A stretch of DNA of 64,000 nucleotides from Pirellulaceae bacterium (GTDB lineage Bacteria > Planctomycetota > Planctomycetia > Pirellulales > Pirellulaceae): the NCBI GenBank assembly GCA_019636385.1, contig JAHBXT010000004.1, positions 186,001 through 250,000 on the forward strand. The letters are read 5' to 3'. The notes beneath the pieces are model-generated. The model did no database searches. It was given only the letters and a program-made list of their open reading frames with translations, and was not told where the DNA came from. This document shows positions 26,431 through 36,100 of the stretch, in pieces. The stretch's first letter is position 1, and the number at the start of each line of letters is the position of its first letter. A program made the translations under genes and the position numbers.

Positions 26431-27351
26431 ATGGTTTTCGTACAGTCCAATTCCCGCGATTCACATTCACATCAGCGGCCCCAAGTCGGCATGCCACTGG
26501 TGGAGCTACGCTCGCTGACGTTGCGATTTGCCAAACAAACCATTTTGGATCGAATCGACTTGGTAATTCCAGCCGGACAGACGGTCGCAATCATCGGTGA
26601 GAGCGGATGCGGCAAGACGATGCTGCTGAAGTCTATCGTGGGGCTAGTTCCGCCCACCAGCGGCCAAGTCGTGTATGGGGGACAGAATATTCATCATTTG
26701 AGCGATGCCGAGTTGACCAAGTTGCGCCGCAAATTCGGTTTCGTGTTTCAGAATGCAGCCCTCTTTGACAGCATGACGATTGGCCAAAACGTAGCCTTTC
26801 CTTTAGTTCAACATGAATTAGCGGAGGGTCGCGCCGTGGAGCGCATCGTCCGCGATCGCCTGGCCGAGGTCGGCTTGCCTGAATCTGTTGTTCCCAAGCG
26901 ACCGTCCCAGCTGTCTGGCGGCATGCGCAAGCGCGTGGGCATTGCGCGCGCCCTGGTGCTGCAACCCGATCTGATGCTCTACGACGAACCTACGACGGGC
27001 CTGGACCCGATTATGAGCGACGTCATCAATGAACTGATGCTGCGCACCCGACGCAACAAGGGCGTGACCGGCATCATCGTGACTCACGATATGCGAACGG
27101 CCCGCAAAGTGGCCGATCGCGTGGTAATGCTGTATCCGCATTCGCGCTTATCTACTGGTGAAAACCAAGTGATCTTTGATGGCACACCCGATGAACTGGA
27201 TAAAGTTCAAGATCAGCGAGTGCGCCAATTCGTTGAAGGAGAGGCTGGGGAGCGATTGATGGAGTTGCAGCGAGATCCGTTTTCTGGCTTCAATGAGACG
27301 CCGCGCTTGGCCGATTCGTTCGCCGCTCAATTGCACGAGAAACAGAAGTAG
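26431..27351 (+). CDS. mlaF: MlaF-type ABC transporter ATPase
   Basis: This is the 306-residue ATPase of the Mla-type transporter. It shows Walker A GESGCGKT (about 55-62), Q-loop FGFVFQNAALFDSMT, signature LSGGMRKRVGIARAL, Walker B LMLYDEPTTGLDP and H-loop IVTHD. These follow MlaF/MKL order, including the FDSMT segment. The first 28 residues are a polar extension. The C-terminal tail (about 45 residues) is acidic and unconserved. The gene follows mlaE by 27 bp and precedes the MCE gene by 14 bp. Confidence 0.94.
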   Translation: MVFVQSNSRDSHSHQRPQVGMPLVELRSLTLRFAKQTILDRIDLVIPAGQTVAIIGESGCGKTMLLKSIVGLVPPTSGQVVYGGQNIHHLSDAELTKLRRKFGFVFQNAALFDSMTIGQNVAFPLVQHELAEGRAVERIVRDRLAEVGLPESVVPKRPSQLSGGMRKRVGIARALVLQPDLMLYDEPTTGLDPIMSDVINELMLRTRRNKGVTGIIVTHDMRTARKVADRVVMLYPHSRLSTGENQVIFDGTPDELDKVQDQRVRQFVEGEAGERLMELQRDPFSGFNETPRLADSFAAQLHEKQK

Positions 27352-27365
27352 TCACTCGAATTGCC

Positions 27366-28559
27366 ATGAATGACCAAGGATATAAATTTGGAGTTGGGGT
27401 GCTGGTGGTGGCGTCCATGGTCATCGCTGTCATCCTGATTTTGTTTTTTGGCGCAGCTCCCAACATCTTTTCCAGCCACTACGACGTGACGATCCGCTTC
27501 GACAGTGCTCCGGGGGTCACCACCGATACACCGGTGCGCAAGAGCGGCGTTCCCGTAGGACGGGTCAAGCGCATTCAACTGCTGGAGGATGGAGTCAATC
27601 TGACGCTAGAGCTAGATGGCAATTACAAAATCCGTGCTGGTGAACAGCCGCGTATCGCCAAAGGCTCGTTGATAACCGGTGATGCGGTAGTCGAATTCAT
27701 TCCGCCTACGGCTCAGAGTCTCGTGGCCAGATTCGATGGCACAGCGGGTTCACCCGCAGACGGCCTGCTGGACGCCAACGAGCGCGCTCGGGCCGATTCC
27801 ATTTTGGAGCACGACGGGTACTACTCAGGCGGCGTCGTGACGCCCGACCCGATGGACGCGCTGATCGAAATGCAATCTTCGTTTACCAAGACTTTGGATT
27901 CCATCGAATCTGCCGGTAATCAAGTCAACGCGTTGGCGCTTGACGTCAGAAATATCATTGGTGGGGGTGACGGTCAATTTGGCCGGCTAGCTCAGAAAGC
28001 CGAGCTGACCATCGACAATTTCAATCAAACGCTGGCCAGCTTCAATCGCCTGTTCAACGATCCGCGGGTCGAGTCAACCATTGACTTGATCGCCGAGCGA
28101 CTACCGCAATTAGTCACGGAAGCCGAAGGCGTGATGCAGCAAACATCGCAAACCATGCGCTCCTTTGAGGAAGTTGGCAAGGCAGCCGGCCAAACCATGC
28201 AAAATGTGGCATCATTCACCGAGCCGTTTGCGGACAAGGGCAGCGAGTTCATCGAAGAGGCTCGCAGGTCTGTCAACAATTTGAACGGACTGGTTGAAGA
28301 ACTGCGCCAAGTGAGCGGTCGAGCCAACACCTTGCTGACTCGTGTCAACAATGGCCAAGGAACGTTGGCGCGACTGATTGAAGACGATGACTTGTATTAC
28401 TCGATGGTCAACACACTGAACAATATCGAAGTCGTTACCCGGAGCTTACAGCCGATCCTGCAAGACGCTCGAATCTTCTCGGACAAAGTGGCCCGCGAAC
28501 CATCCAGTCTTATCAACCTCCGCGGTGCCATCACCGGCCAACGCGGCGGATTGAAGTAG
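27366..28559 (+). CDS. mlaD: MCE-family (MlaD-like) lipid-binding protein
   Basis: This is the 397-residue substrate-binding part of the lipid transporter. One N-terminal transmembrane helix (about 11-30, VLVVASMVIAVILILFFGA) anchors it in the inner membrane. The MCE domain follows: VTIRFDSAPGVTTDTPVRKS, GVPVGRVKRIQLLEDGVNL, and KGSLITGDAVVEF. Residues 170-360 are helical and probably coiled-coil, with an MCE-typical tail (RANTLLTRVNNGQGTLARLI). Length is greater than E. coli MlaD (183), closer to the long-tailed MCE proteins of other phyla that can bridge the periplasm. Confidence 0.92.
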   Translation: MNDQGYKFGVGVLVVASMVIAVILILFFGAAPNIFSSHYDVTIRFDSAPGVTTDTPVRKSGVPVGRVKRIQLLEDGVNLTLELDGNYKIRAGEQPRIAKGSLITGDAVVEFIPPTAQSLVARFDGTAGSPADGLLDANERARADSILEHDGYYSGGVVTPDPMDALIEMQSSFTKTLDSIESAGNQVNALALDVRNIIGGGDGQFGRLAQKAELTIDNFNQTLASFNRLFNDPRVESTIDLIAERLPQLVTEAEGVMQQTSQTMRSFEEVGKAAGQTMQNVASFTEPFADKGSEFIEEARRSVNNLNGLVEELRQVSGRANTLLTRVNNGQGTLARLIEDDDLYYSMVNTLNNIEVVTRSLQPILQDARIFSDKVAREPSSLINLRGAITGQRGGLK

Positions 28560-29285
28560 CTAAATAGTGTACCCGCGTCGGCACAACTCACGGAAGGTCG
28601 CCTAACACGTGAACTCCATGTACTGCTGTTCGCTGGCAAAAAGTGTGCGGTTGAAATATCAGGTGGTGTCAGGCCTCTACGAATGCACCACTGCCAGCAG
28701 GGCATACATTGACGGGCGATGAATTGTTGCGCTTGCTGTCCAGAATCCCAATCGGGATGTCACTAGTACAGTCTGGGGCGGGATGGTAATGCCGCCGGTT
28801 TACCCGGCAGATGTTTGCGTTTCTCGACGACCAACGATGCCACTCCCTGTCACGCCCCCTCGCACCCGATAATTCCAAATCTCAAATTCTAAATCCCAAG
28901 TCTCACTAATCGTGCATCGCCCATCCCGGCGTCGATCATTTACACCAAGGCACCATGCCACTAAGAAAGCCAAGCAGCTGCCAGGAGGCGCTGGAACGTC
29001 GAGGATCAATATTTCGATCACTGGAATGAGTAACAATTCAGCCGAATGAAGTTGGCGTAGAGCGTGTGAAGCAAGGCGCTAAGAATGGTGTGTCGCGCGA
29101 GCGCTTCGGGTTCGAACCTTAAGATGTATGGATGCTTTGTTGGTTGTAGCAGAGTCTAATTTGATGTTGCGTTCGCTCGCTGCATTCACCCTACGACTTA
29201 CACACCCTACGACTACAACCCGCTCGCTAGAGTGCGAACTGGCTAACACTTACAACCACTCTTTGGCGAGAGTAGCTGGAGCCAA
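28560..29285. other. 726-bp intergenic region with short repeats
   Basis: No gene is supported here. Contents include the hairpin ATCCC-AATC-GGGAT near 28748, and an A/T-rich run of imperfect 7-mers near 28872-28908 (CCAAATCTCAAATTCTAAA). The direct repeat CACCCTACGACT occurs at 29187-29198 and 29203-29214. A copy of the GTAGCTAC-TCGCCAGA repeat family is in reverse orientation at 29257-29280. A GGGTTCGAACC string near 29107 looks like a T-loop but has no tRNA around it. This convergent gap is probably a repeat-rich spacer. Confidence 0.5.
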
Positions 29286-30041
29286 CTAAGCATCCGCCAG
29301 CAGTGCCGCGACGACTTCGGACTCGTAGTTCAAATTGGTAGACACGAACTGCACATCGTCGTGCTCGTCCAGCGTCTCCAACAGCTTCAGCACCGTCCTG
29401 GCTGTTTCGGCATCCACATCGACCGTCATCTGAGGAATGCGCGTCACCTGACTGACTTCAATGGGCTGTCCAGCAGCTTCCAGTGCAGACACTAACCTGG
29501 ACAAATTTTCTGGCGCGGTGATGATTTCGATACGGTCCTCCAGCACTTGCACGTCTTCAGCTTCGTTTTCCATAGCCACTTCCATTACCGCCTCTTCGTT
29601 GCCGTGCTTGGCCGCCAATACGATGATGCCTTTGCGATCAAACAGATAGGATACGCAGCCCGATCCACCCAAAGCTCCTCCATGCACATCGAAAATCTTG
29701 CGAATTTCTGGCGCGGTGCGGTTGCGATTGTCGGTCATGATATCACACATCACGGCCACCCCGGCCGGTCCGTACCCCTCGTACAACGTCTCTTCTACGT
29801 CACCCCCATCCAGCTCGCCGGTCCCCTTCTTGATTGCCCGTTCGATATTGTCCTTGGGCATACTGACAGCTTTGGCGTCGATAATTGCGGTTCGCAACCG
29901 CGAGTTAGCATTGGGATCGCCACCTCCCAACTTGGCAGCGACAATAATGGCCTTAGAGAGTTTGGACCACAATTTGGAACGTTTGCTGTCGACGGCCGCC
30001 TTGCGATGTCGGATGTTTGCTGAATGGGAATGCCCAGCCAT
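29286..30041 (-). CDS. yebC: YebC/PmpR-family regulator
   Basis: YebC-family proteins are transcription regulators, recently also linked to relief of ribosome stalling. The 251-residue protein starts MAGHSHSANIRHRKAAVDSK, matching the invariant MAGHSKWxxIxHRKxxxDAK with Ser for Lys6 and Ala for Trp. Other signatures are GGGDPNANSRLRTAI, AKAVSMPKDNIERAIKKGTG, YEGYGPAGVAVMCDIMTDN and GGALGGSGCVSYLFDRKG. Length is normal. It is downstream of the HhH-GPD-like gene on the same strand with a 132-bp gap. Confidence 0.94.
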   Translation of the reverse strand: MAGHSHSANIRHRKAAVDSKRSKLWSKLSKAIIVAAKLGGGDPNANSRLRTAIIDAKAVSMPKDNIERAIKKGTGELDGGDVEETLYEGYGPAGVAVMCDIMTDNRNRTAPEIRKIFDVHGGALGGSGCVSYLFDRKGIIVLAAKHGNEEAVMEVAMENEAEDVQVLEDRIEIITAPENLSRLVSALEAAGQPIEVSQVTRIPQMTVDVDAETARTVLKLLETLDEHDDVQFVSTNLNYESEVVAALLADA

Positions 30042-30148
30042 AGCTCGATGATCAACGCGTGAGAAATTGAGAGAAGGGAATTGAGATTAAGTGAGTTGGG
30101 ACGACTTCAGCTGATACTGGAATATGGGGGTTTACCTCCAAGAGTCCC

Positions 30149-30170
30149 CGTCTACAGGACGGTGGCTACC
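30149..30170 (-). repeat. short palindromic repeat (GTAGC/GACGG family)
   Basis: Read on the minus strand this is GGTAGCCACCGTCCTGTAGACGG, a diverged member of the dispersed GTAGCTACCGTC family, with a CCGTC-CTGTA-GACGG hairpin. It lies just past the stop codon of the gene at 30174-31199 and could act as a weak terminator hairpin, though no T-run follows. Confidence 0.4.
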
Positions 30171-30173
30171 AGT

Positions 30174-31199
30174 CTACTTCGGCTTGCGCTTGGAAAGCGA
30201 TACTTTGGCAGGCGGCTTATTGGCTGGCAGCTTTTTGCCAGCAGTCTTCTCGCCGGCTGTACTCTTGGGAGCCGCCTTCTTGGACGGGTCTTTCTTGAGT
30301 GGTTGCTTCTTGGCAGCCGCTGGAGTCTTGTCCTTACTGCTGGTTGCGGACTTACCCCCAACCTTCGACTCAGACTTCTTGCTGTCTGACTTGGCAGCCA
30401 GTTTATCGGTGGCAGCTTTGCCAGAGGCAGCTTTCCCGCTCGCTGACTTGCCCGGCAGGGTTGGGCTAGCATCCTTGACAGTCTTGGACGGTTTATCTGA
30501 ACTGACAGGTTTTTTCGCTTCGGCAGCGGCGGCCTTTTTGCCTTCTGGAGCGCCCGATTCTTTGAGTATTGCCTTGGTCAGCTTACCACCTGGAGCCTGA
30601 GCCAGCAGAACTCCCATTTGATGAAGCACCGAACCAAACTCGGCACCTTTGGACTTGGATATGGTCCTATCCAGTCCCGGCACCTGCTGCTTGGCTAACT
30701 CGGAGTCGGATACGATCTCCACCATATGCAGCACCTTGAAAGCGTTGTTGTCAACTGGAATTGAGTGACCTCCCAAGGCGTTCTGCGTCACGTAGGCCAG
30801 GACAAAGCGTGTCATGCCGCTTAATTTTTCCAATTCTGCGATGGCCTTGCCTTGATTCATTTTGATCATGTCTTGCAGATCAAAGTTGTAACGCGTCTCA
30901 AAGATCGACTGCAAGTACTGCTTGACGCGCGTAGCAGCCGAGCGAGGATCGGGCAGACGATGCACATGCTCCATCAACTCGGTAATCGTAGTGACACGCA
31001 CTTCATTCCAGTCGAAAAACGCCTCCTGAAGTCGCAGAAAGGCTTCGTCGGCCGCTTCATAGCTGGCATCTTGCAAGCAGCAGGCGTACATCAAGTGCTC
31101 CAGTACACTCCGATCCGACGGAGCCAGCACGGGAGTAAAATGTTTGCCTAAGACTTTGTGAAGTAAGAGAATACGATCGCTTCGACTTTTGTTGCTCAT
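30174..31199 (-). CDS. HhH-GPD-like protein with histone H1-like Lys/Ala tail
   Basis: This 341-residue protein has two parts. Residues about 10-210 align in order with endonuclease III: LEHLMYACCLQDASYEAADE, then LEKLSGMTRFVLAYVTQNAL, then IPVDNNAFKVLHMV. The HhH segment aligns without gaps to LPGVGRKTANVVLNTAFG. The catalytic Lys position is Phe132, while the catalytic Asp is retained (Asp150 in VDNN). The four Fe-S cysteines at the end are absent. Residues about 215-341 are Lys/Ala/Ser/Pro-rich like histone H1 or bacterial AlgP/HC1 tails. This suggests a DNA-binding, probably non-lyase protein; the fold is inferred from the alignment by eye. Confidence 0.8.
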   Translation of the reverse strand: MSNKSRSDRILLLHKVLGKHFTPVLAPSDRSVLEHLMYACCLQDASYEAADEAFLRLQEAFFDWNEVRVTTITELMEHVHRLPDPRSAATRVKQYLQSIFETRYNFDLQDMIKMNQGKAIAELEKLSGMTRFVLAYVTQNALGGHSIPVDNNAFKVLHMVEIVSDSELAKQQVPGLDRTISKSKGAEFGSVLHQMGVLLAQAPGGKLTKAILKESGAPEGKKAAAAEAKKPVSSDKPSKTVKDASPTLPGKSASGKAASGKAATDKLAAKSDSKKSESKVGGKSATSSKDKTPAAAKKQPLKKDPSKKAAPKSTAGEKTAGKKLPANKPPAKVSLSKRKPK

Positions 31200-31337
31200 A
31201 GTATTGATGGCTCTGCTGAGGCAGCTTCAATAAAACTGATTTGAGGTATGGTTAAGGGCTAGTAAAATTCTCTGTCGCCAGCGGTTCATTGCCAGTCCGA
31301 CAACTGCCGATCCGAGATACTGCGTGGCCTGCCAGTC

Positions 31338-31766
31338 TCACTGCGACTGCGAAATGGAATCGACATCATCGGGCGGCAAGGCTGCGGGCGGCGAAGTGCC
31401 AGCGGAAACTGCTTGTCGCTGCTCTGCCAAGTCGTGCAAGATCTTGCCGATTTCGAGACTCTTCTTGACGCCCAAATCGAGTTCGAACGTCAACCGCGGC
31501 GTATAGCGCGTATCGATTCGCTTGGCAACCTTGGACTGTAGAAAGCCGGCCGAATTAGCTAACCCGCGCAGGCACAAATTCTGCTTGGCCTCGTCGCCCA
31601 TGACGCTGACCATGACTTTGGCCTGGCGCATATCCGGCGCTACCTCTACTGAAGTAACGGTTACATTTTGGACACGCGGATCGCGAATTTCAGTCAGAAT
31701 CGCCATGCTGACGACTTCGCGAATCGCTTCGGCGGCTTTTAACAAACGGCGGCTGGCCATGATCAA
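31338..31766 (-). CDS. rbfA: ribosome-binding factor A
   Basis: RbfA is a KH-fold factor for 30S maturation. The 142-residue protein has the expected start (RRLLKAAEAIREVVSMAI) and LTEIRDPRVQNVTVTSVEV, DMRQAKVMVSVMG, and a late TPRLTFELDLGVKKSLEI. The last 25 residues are a polar extension. It follows infB by 22 bp, as in the classical nusA-infB-rbfA order. Confidence 0.92.
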   Translation of the reverse strand: MIMASRRLLKAAEAIREVVSMAILTEIRDPRVQNVTVTSVEVAPDMRQAKVMVSVMGDEAKQNLCLRGLANSAGFLQSKVAKRIDTRYTPRLTFELDLGVKKSLEIGKILHDLAEQRQAVSAGTSPPAALPPDDVDSISQSQ

Positions 31767-31788
31767 CGAAACCCCTCACGGATGGCAC

Positions 31789-34545
31789 TCAATCGAGTTT
31801 ACGAGCAACTTCCTCGACGCGGTAGGCTTCCAAAATATCGTCGGGCTTGACGTCGTTGAAACCAGCTAATCGAATTCCACATTCCATTCCGCGGGGAACT
31901 TCGCGAACGTCATCCTTGTGCCGCTTCAACGAATCCAAAGCGTAGTCACCAATGGTCCGACCATCACGATTGACGCGAATGCGGCAACCGCGTTCGATAG
32001 TGCCTTGGGCCACTAGACATCCCGCCACCTGCCCGACTTTGCTGATACTGAAGACGGCCTTAACCAGCGCCCGACCTAGCTCAACGATCCGCTCTTCCGG
32101 ACGCAGGCGACCTTCGACGATGGCCTTAATGTCTTCAGCCAACTTGTAGATAATGTTATAGCGACGAATTTCTACGTTGCGTTCTTCGGCCAAACCACGT
32201 GCCTGTTCGTCGGGAATCACGTTGAAACCGACGATCACCGCGCCCGATGCGCTGGCCAATGTTACGTCGGCGGCCGTGATACCTCCTACGCTCTTTTGCA
32301 AAATGCGAATCAGAACTTCGGGATGCTCCAGCTTCGACAATTCCTTTTCGATCGCTTCCAGACTTCCCCGAGCATCAGCGCGCACGATCAAGTTCAGTTC
32401 GACCTTTTCTTCGACCTTGCCTAACTTGCCCGATTGCAACAGGTCTTGGAAGGTCTCGAAGGAAACCTTGGGCGAGCTACCCGAGAGCGACTGGGCTCGC
32501 GAGTGATGCTCACGTGATTCGGCCAGCTCGCGCGCCTGACCGATGTCCGGGAGTACATAAAAGCGATCGCCGGCAGCTGGTGCATGATCCAATCCAGTAA
32601 TGTTGACTGGCACCGATGGCCCCGCCGACTTCAATTGTTGATTTGTATTGAGTGTATCGTACATGGCTTTGACACGACCAAAGCTGGAGCCGCACAATAC
32701 GACATCGCCCACTTTCAGCGATCCGTTTTGAATCATCAGCTTGGCAACCACACCCTTGTCCGACTGTTGCTCCGATTCCAAGCACACTCCCACGGCGGCT
32801 CGATGGGGATTGGCTCGATAGTCGTTGAGCTCGGCCACCGTCAACAACGTCTCCAGCAATTCGTCCATGCCTTGACCGGTCGTAGCGCTCGTACGCACCA
32901 CTTCCACGTCGCCGCCCCATTCGCTGGGCGTCAATTCATGTTCGGTCATTTGCGTCAAAATGCGATTGACATCCACGCCGGGCAGGTCGATTTTGTTCAG
33001 TGCTACGACGATGGGCACGCCAGCCGCCTTGGCGTGGCTGATGGCCTCTTCGGTCTGTGGCATAATACCGTCATCGGCGGCAATCACCAGGACAGCGATG
33101 TCGGTGACGTTCGCTCCGCGAGCCCGCATTTCAGTAAAAGCTTCGTGACCTGGCGTATCGACAAACGAAATCAACTTGCCATCTTTTTCAACTTGATAAG
33201 CCCGAATATGCTGCGTGATACCACCGGCTTCGCCTTTGACAATCCGCGTGCCGATCAAATAATCCAGCAACGATGTCTTGCCGTGGTCGACGTGGCCCAG
33301 GAAAGTAACAATGGGCGGACGCGGCAGCAGTGATTCGGGTGCATCTTCGACCTGATCCAACTGCTGAATCAAATTGTCTTCCAGCGACTCGGGCAGCTTA
33401 ACCTGAATATCAACGCCCAGTTCAACCGCTAACATTTCTACTTGCTCGCGCTCTAGACTGGCATTGATGTTCAGCATCTGCCCGGCTTGCATAAGCACCG
33501 CCAGGACGCGACCCGACGGGACTCCAGCGGCCTCTGAAAAACTGCGTACGGTACATGGAAGCTCCAAGACGGCGTTCTCCTTGCGTGGGGCAGCCGTGTT
33601 GGTACCCTTGCGGATAAGTTTCTTGTTGCCACGTTGACGGCGATCATCATCAAATGCGTCAACCGGTCGCTGGCGACGCTCGGCGCGGGCGGCGGCAATA
33701 CCCGAACCGCCCTTTTTGGCCGGTTTGCCATCGGCATCCTCTTCGTCAGGCCCTCGATAGCGACTCTTGCGATCGGCAGCGGCCTTGGCAAAACCCTTCA
33801 AGCCGCCTTCGGCCGGTGGCCCCTTAGTCTTGTCGGGGTCACGACTGCGCGCAGCACTTTTTTCCTGTTTCTGCTGAGCTTCATACTTTTCTTGCGGCGC
33901 CGCCTTCATGCCCTGCCGTTGTCCGGAAATGTCTTCCTTGGTAAAGCGAATCTCGGGCTTCTGTGGCGCAGGCTCTCTGGACCTTGGCGGCGGAATGGAC
34001 GAGGATGATTTGGGAACGCTCGCCAGATTGATCACGGGGGCTCGTGGCTGCGACGGACGACGCCGTTCTTCGGTAGACTTGTCGCTGCGACCAACGCTGC
34101 GGCGGGCATCCAGGGAGCGTACGGGGCCGGTGGACGCCGAAGGTGGGGCAACATAGTCCTCGCGACTCATCGGTTTTTGCCCGACATCGGGCGGCGCGAC
34201 GGCCTGGACCTCTTCAATTTCAATCGGCTGTGGTGCCTCAACCTGGGGACGCTCGGGCGCTGGCGACTTGAGATCGCGCGGACGTCCAATGCGACCGATC
34301 AGCGAACTGCCCAACGGCGAGGACCGAACAGGCGCGGCGGCCACCGTGGTTCCCTTGGGAACTTCAGGCGCCGCTGGCTTGGCGTCGGTGCCCGCCAGAT
34401 ACTTCTGGACGCGCGCAACCTCATCGTCCTCCAGACTGGCCAGAGCCGACCCCTTGTTCTGCATGCCCAGCTTGGCGCAGAGATCCACCAAATCTTTGCT
34501 GTCGAGCGAAAGCTCTTTGGCTAACGCGTAAATGCGTTTCGACAC
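31789..34545 (-). CDS. infB: translation initiation factor IF-2
   Basis: IF-2 delivers initiator tRNA to the 30S subunit. The 918-residue protein starts with an IF2-N module (IYALAKELSLDSKDLVDLCA), then about 300 residues of basic, Pro/Ser-rich disordered linker, and a second IF2-N region (LELPCTVRSFSEAAGVPSGR). The GTPase follows with G1 GHVDHGKTSLLD (about 416-427), G3 DTPGHEAF and G4 NKID, then domains II-IV (GMECGIRLAGFNDVKPDDIL near the end). It is preceded by nusA after 178 bp. Confidence 0.97.
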   Translation of the reverse strand: MSKRIYALAKELSLDSKDLVDLCAKLGMQNKGSALASLEDDEVARVQKYLAGTDAKPAAPEVPKGTTVAAAPVRSSPLGSSLIGRIGRPRDLKSPAPERPQVEAPQPIEIEEVQAVAPPDVGQKPMSREDYVAPPSASTGPVRSLDARRSVGRSDKSTEERRRPSQPRAPVINLASVPKSSSSIPPPRSREPAPQKPEIRFTKEDISGQRQGMKAAPQEKYEAQQKQEKSAARSRDPDKTKGPPAEGGLKGFAKAAADRKSRYRGPDEEDADGKPAKKGGSGIAAARAERRQRPVDAFDDDRRQRGNKKLIRKGTNTAAPRKENAVLELPCTVRSFSEAAGVPSGRVLAVLMQAGQMLNINASLEREQVEMLAVELGVDIQVKLPESLEDNLIQQLDQVEDAPESLLPRPPIVTFLGHVDHGKTSLLDYLIGTRIVKGEAGGITQHIRAYQVEKDGKLISFVDTPGHEAFTEMRARGANVTDIAVLVIAADDGIMPQTEEAISHAKAAGVPIVVALNKIDLPGVDVNRILTQMTEHELTPSEWGGDVEVVRTSATTGQGMDELLETLLTVAELNDYRANPHRAAVGVCLESEQQSDKGVVAKLMIQNGSLKVGDVVLCGSSFGRVKAMYDTLNTNQQLKSAGPSVPVNITGLDHAPAAGDRFYVLPDIGQARELAESREHHSRAQSLSGSSPKVSFETFQDLLQSGKLGKVEEKVELNLIVRADARGSLEAIEKELSKLEHPEVLIRILQKSVGGITAADVTLASASGAVIVGFNVIPDEQARGLAEERNVEIRRYNIIYKLAEDIKAIVEGRLRPEERIVELGRALVKAVFSISKVGQVAGCLVAQGTIERGCRIRVNRDGRTIGDYALDSLKRHKDDVREVPRGMECGIRLAGFNDVKPDDILEAYRVEEVARKLD

Positions 34546-34723
34546 GTGCTATGGTTCCTGGGGAATCAAAAAGTTAACAGTGATCTAGTCTTCGACGGCT
34601 ACACGACCACTGGATTGCACGTGGAGTGTCATCTACATAAAAACCACCTCCGCAAGCGGAAAATGGCATTTATCGAATACGCCGTTGGTCGGACTGAGCC
34701 GACCCAGTTTACCGATCAGAGAT

Positions 34724-36100
34724 TTAATTCCGATCGGTGTCATTGCTCTGGTCCATAGTTTCCTCTGGAGCATCGCTGACAGCGGACGAATCATCCGTTG
34801 CCTGCATGAGGTCCGCATCGCCACTGGGCGACTGGGCCTCCAATACTGCTGTCGGAGCTTCATGAACACTGCCCCGCGAAGCAGCTTGGGCAGCGGCCTG
34901 TTGTTCAGCCAACTCCCGCTGCTTCTTCAATTGCTTTTCTTCTTCGGCGACGCGCTCGGCTTCCGCCACTCGTTCATCGGCCTGCTCGACGATCACATCG
35001 ACCTCTTCAGCCGTCAGACCGCCCATTTCCATCAGGTGATCGGGCTCGATCACCGACAAATCATCGTAAGACAAGTAACCCTGTTCTACTAGGCGCTGAG
35101 CCAAATCCTCGGTCATGCCCTGTAGCTCCATGAAGGAGGAGACAGCCCGATCGATTTGTTCCTCTAACTCGGCGGTAGTCATGATCTCAATGTCCCAACC
35201 CACCAATTTACTTGCCAGGCGGACGTTTTGCCCAAATTTTCCGATGGCTTGAGACAATTGATCGTCGCGGACCAGCACAATGGCTCTTCCAATCATATCG
35301 CACAACAGCACCTGCTCGACCTCAGCCGGCTGCAACGACGCCGGAATCATGACCTGCGGATCATCATTCCAGCGGACGATATCAATACGCTCGCCAGCCA
35401 ATTCGCTGGTGATATTTTTGATGCGATTACCGCGCACGCCCACGCACGCGCCCACGCAATCGACACGTGTATCGGAACTGGTCACGGCAACTTTACTGCG
35501 CTGACCAGGCTCGCGACTAATGGCCCTGATTTCGATAACTCCATCGATGATCTCCGGTATTTCCTGCTCGAACAACCGCTGCACAAGCTGGGGCTTGGTT
35601 CGACTAAGGATCACCTTGACGCGATTACCGGCAGCTTTAACTTCGTACACCACGGCTCGCACACGATCGCCATTGTGATAGCTTTCGCCAGGAATCTGTT
35701 CTCCGCGCGGCAATATCGCCTCGACCGACGACAATTGCACAGTTGTCACACCGCGCTCACTGCGCTGCACGGTACCGGTTACCAATTGTCCGATTTGATC
35801 GTGAAATTCCTCCATCAAGGAGTCGCGTTCGGCTTCCTTGATTTTCTGGATAATGACTTGCTTGGCGGTTTGCGCCCCAATGCGCCCGATTTCGGCTTGG
35901 TCGAGCTCCTGGCCATCGCATACCGCTGTAATAGTCCCGCTGTTGCGATCGATGCGGACGTCAATCTCCGCCTCTTCCCCACGAAAACGGCGCATGGCTG
36001 TTACCAGCGCGGATTCAATCGCAGCAAATACGATCTCGCTATCAATATTTTTTTCGCGGTGAAGTGAATCAACCAAGCGAAGTAATTCATGCGGATTCAT
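34724..36100 (-). CDS. nusA: transcription termination/antitermination factor NusA
   Basis: NusA binds RNA polymerase and nascent RNA. The 458-residue protein shows the N-terminal domain (DSLHREKNIDSEIVFAAIES), S1 domain (GQLVTGTVQRSERGVTTVQL), and two KH domains (VDCVGACVGVRGNRIKNIT, QLSQAIGKFGQNVRLASKL). A helix-hairpin-like C-terminal repeat follows (MTEDLAQRLVEQGYLSYDDL). The last 90 residues are an acidic/Gln-rich extension. It heads the nusA-infB-rbfA run. The usual upstream rimP is not found. Confidence 0.96.
   Translation of the reverse strand: MNPHELLRLVDSLHREKNIDSEIVFAAIESALVTAMRRFRGEEAEIDVRIDRNSGTITAVCDGQELDQAEIGRIGAQTAKQVIIQKIKEAERDSLMEEFHDQIGQLVTGTVQRSERGVTTVQLSSVEAILPRGEQIPGESYHNGDRVRAVVYEVKAAGNRVKVILSRTKPQLVQRLFEQEIPEIIDGVIEIRAISREPGQRSKVAVTSSDTRVDCVGACVGVRGNRIKNITSELAGERIDIVRWNDDPQVMIPASLQPAEVEQVLLCDMIGRAIVLVRDDQLSQAIGKFGQNVRLASKLVGWDIEIMTTAELEEQIDRAVSSFMELQGMTEDLAQRLVEQGYLSYDDLSVIEPDHLMEMGGLTAEEVDVIVEQADERVAEAERVAEEEKQLKKQRELAEQQAAAQAASRGSVHEAPTAVLEAQSPSGDADLMQATDDSSAVSDAPEETMDQSNDTDRN

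Noticed and set aside
28800..29036. 78-codon minus-strand ORF in the mlaD-yebC gap
   Set aside because: Much of its sequence is the A/T-rich 7-mer run; the hydrophobic start is short and there is no family or ribosome site.
29095..29115. GGGTTCGAACC string resembling a tRNA T-loop
   Set aside because: The stem beyond the inner bases does not pair, and no acceptor, D or anticodon arms can be drawn around it.
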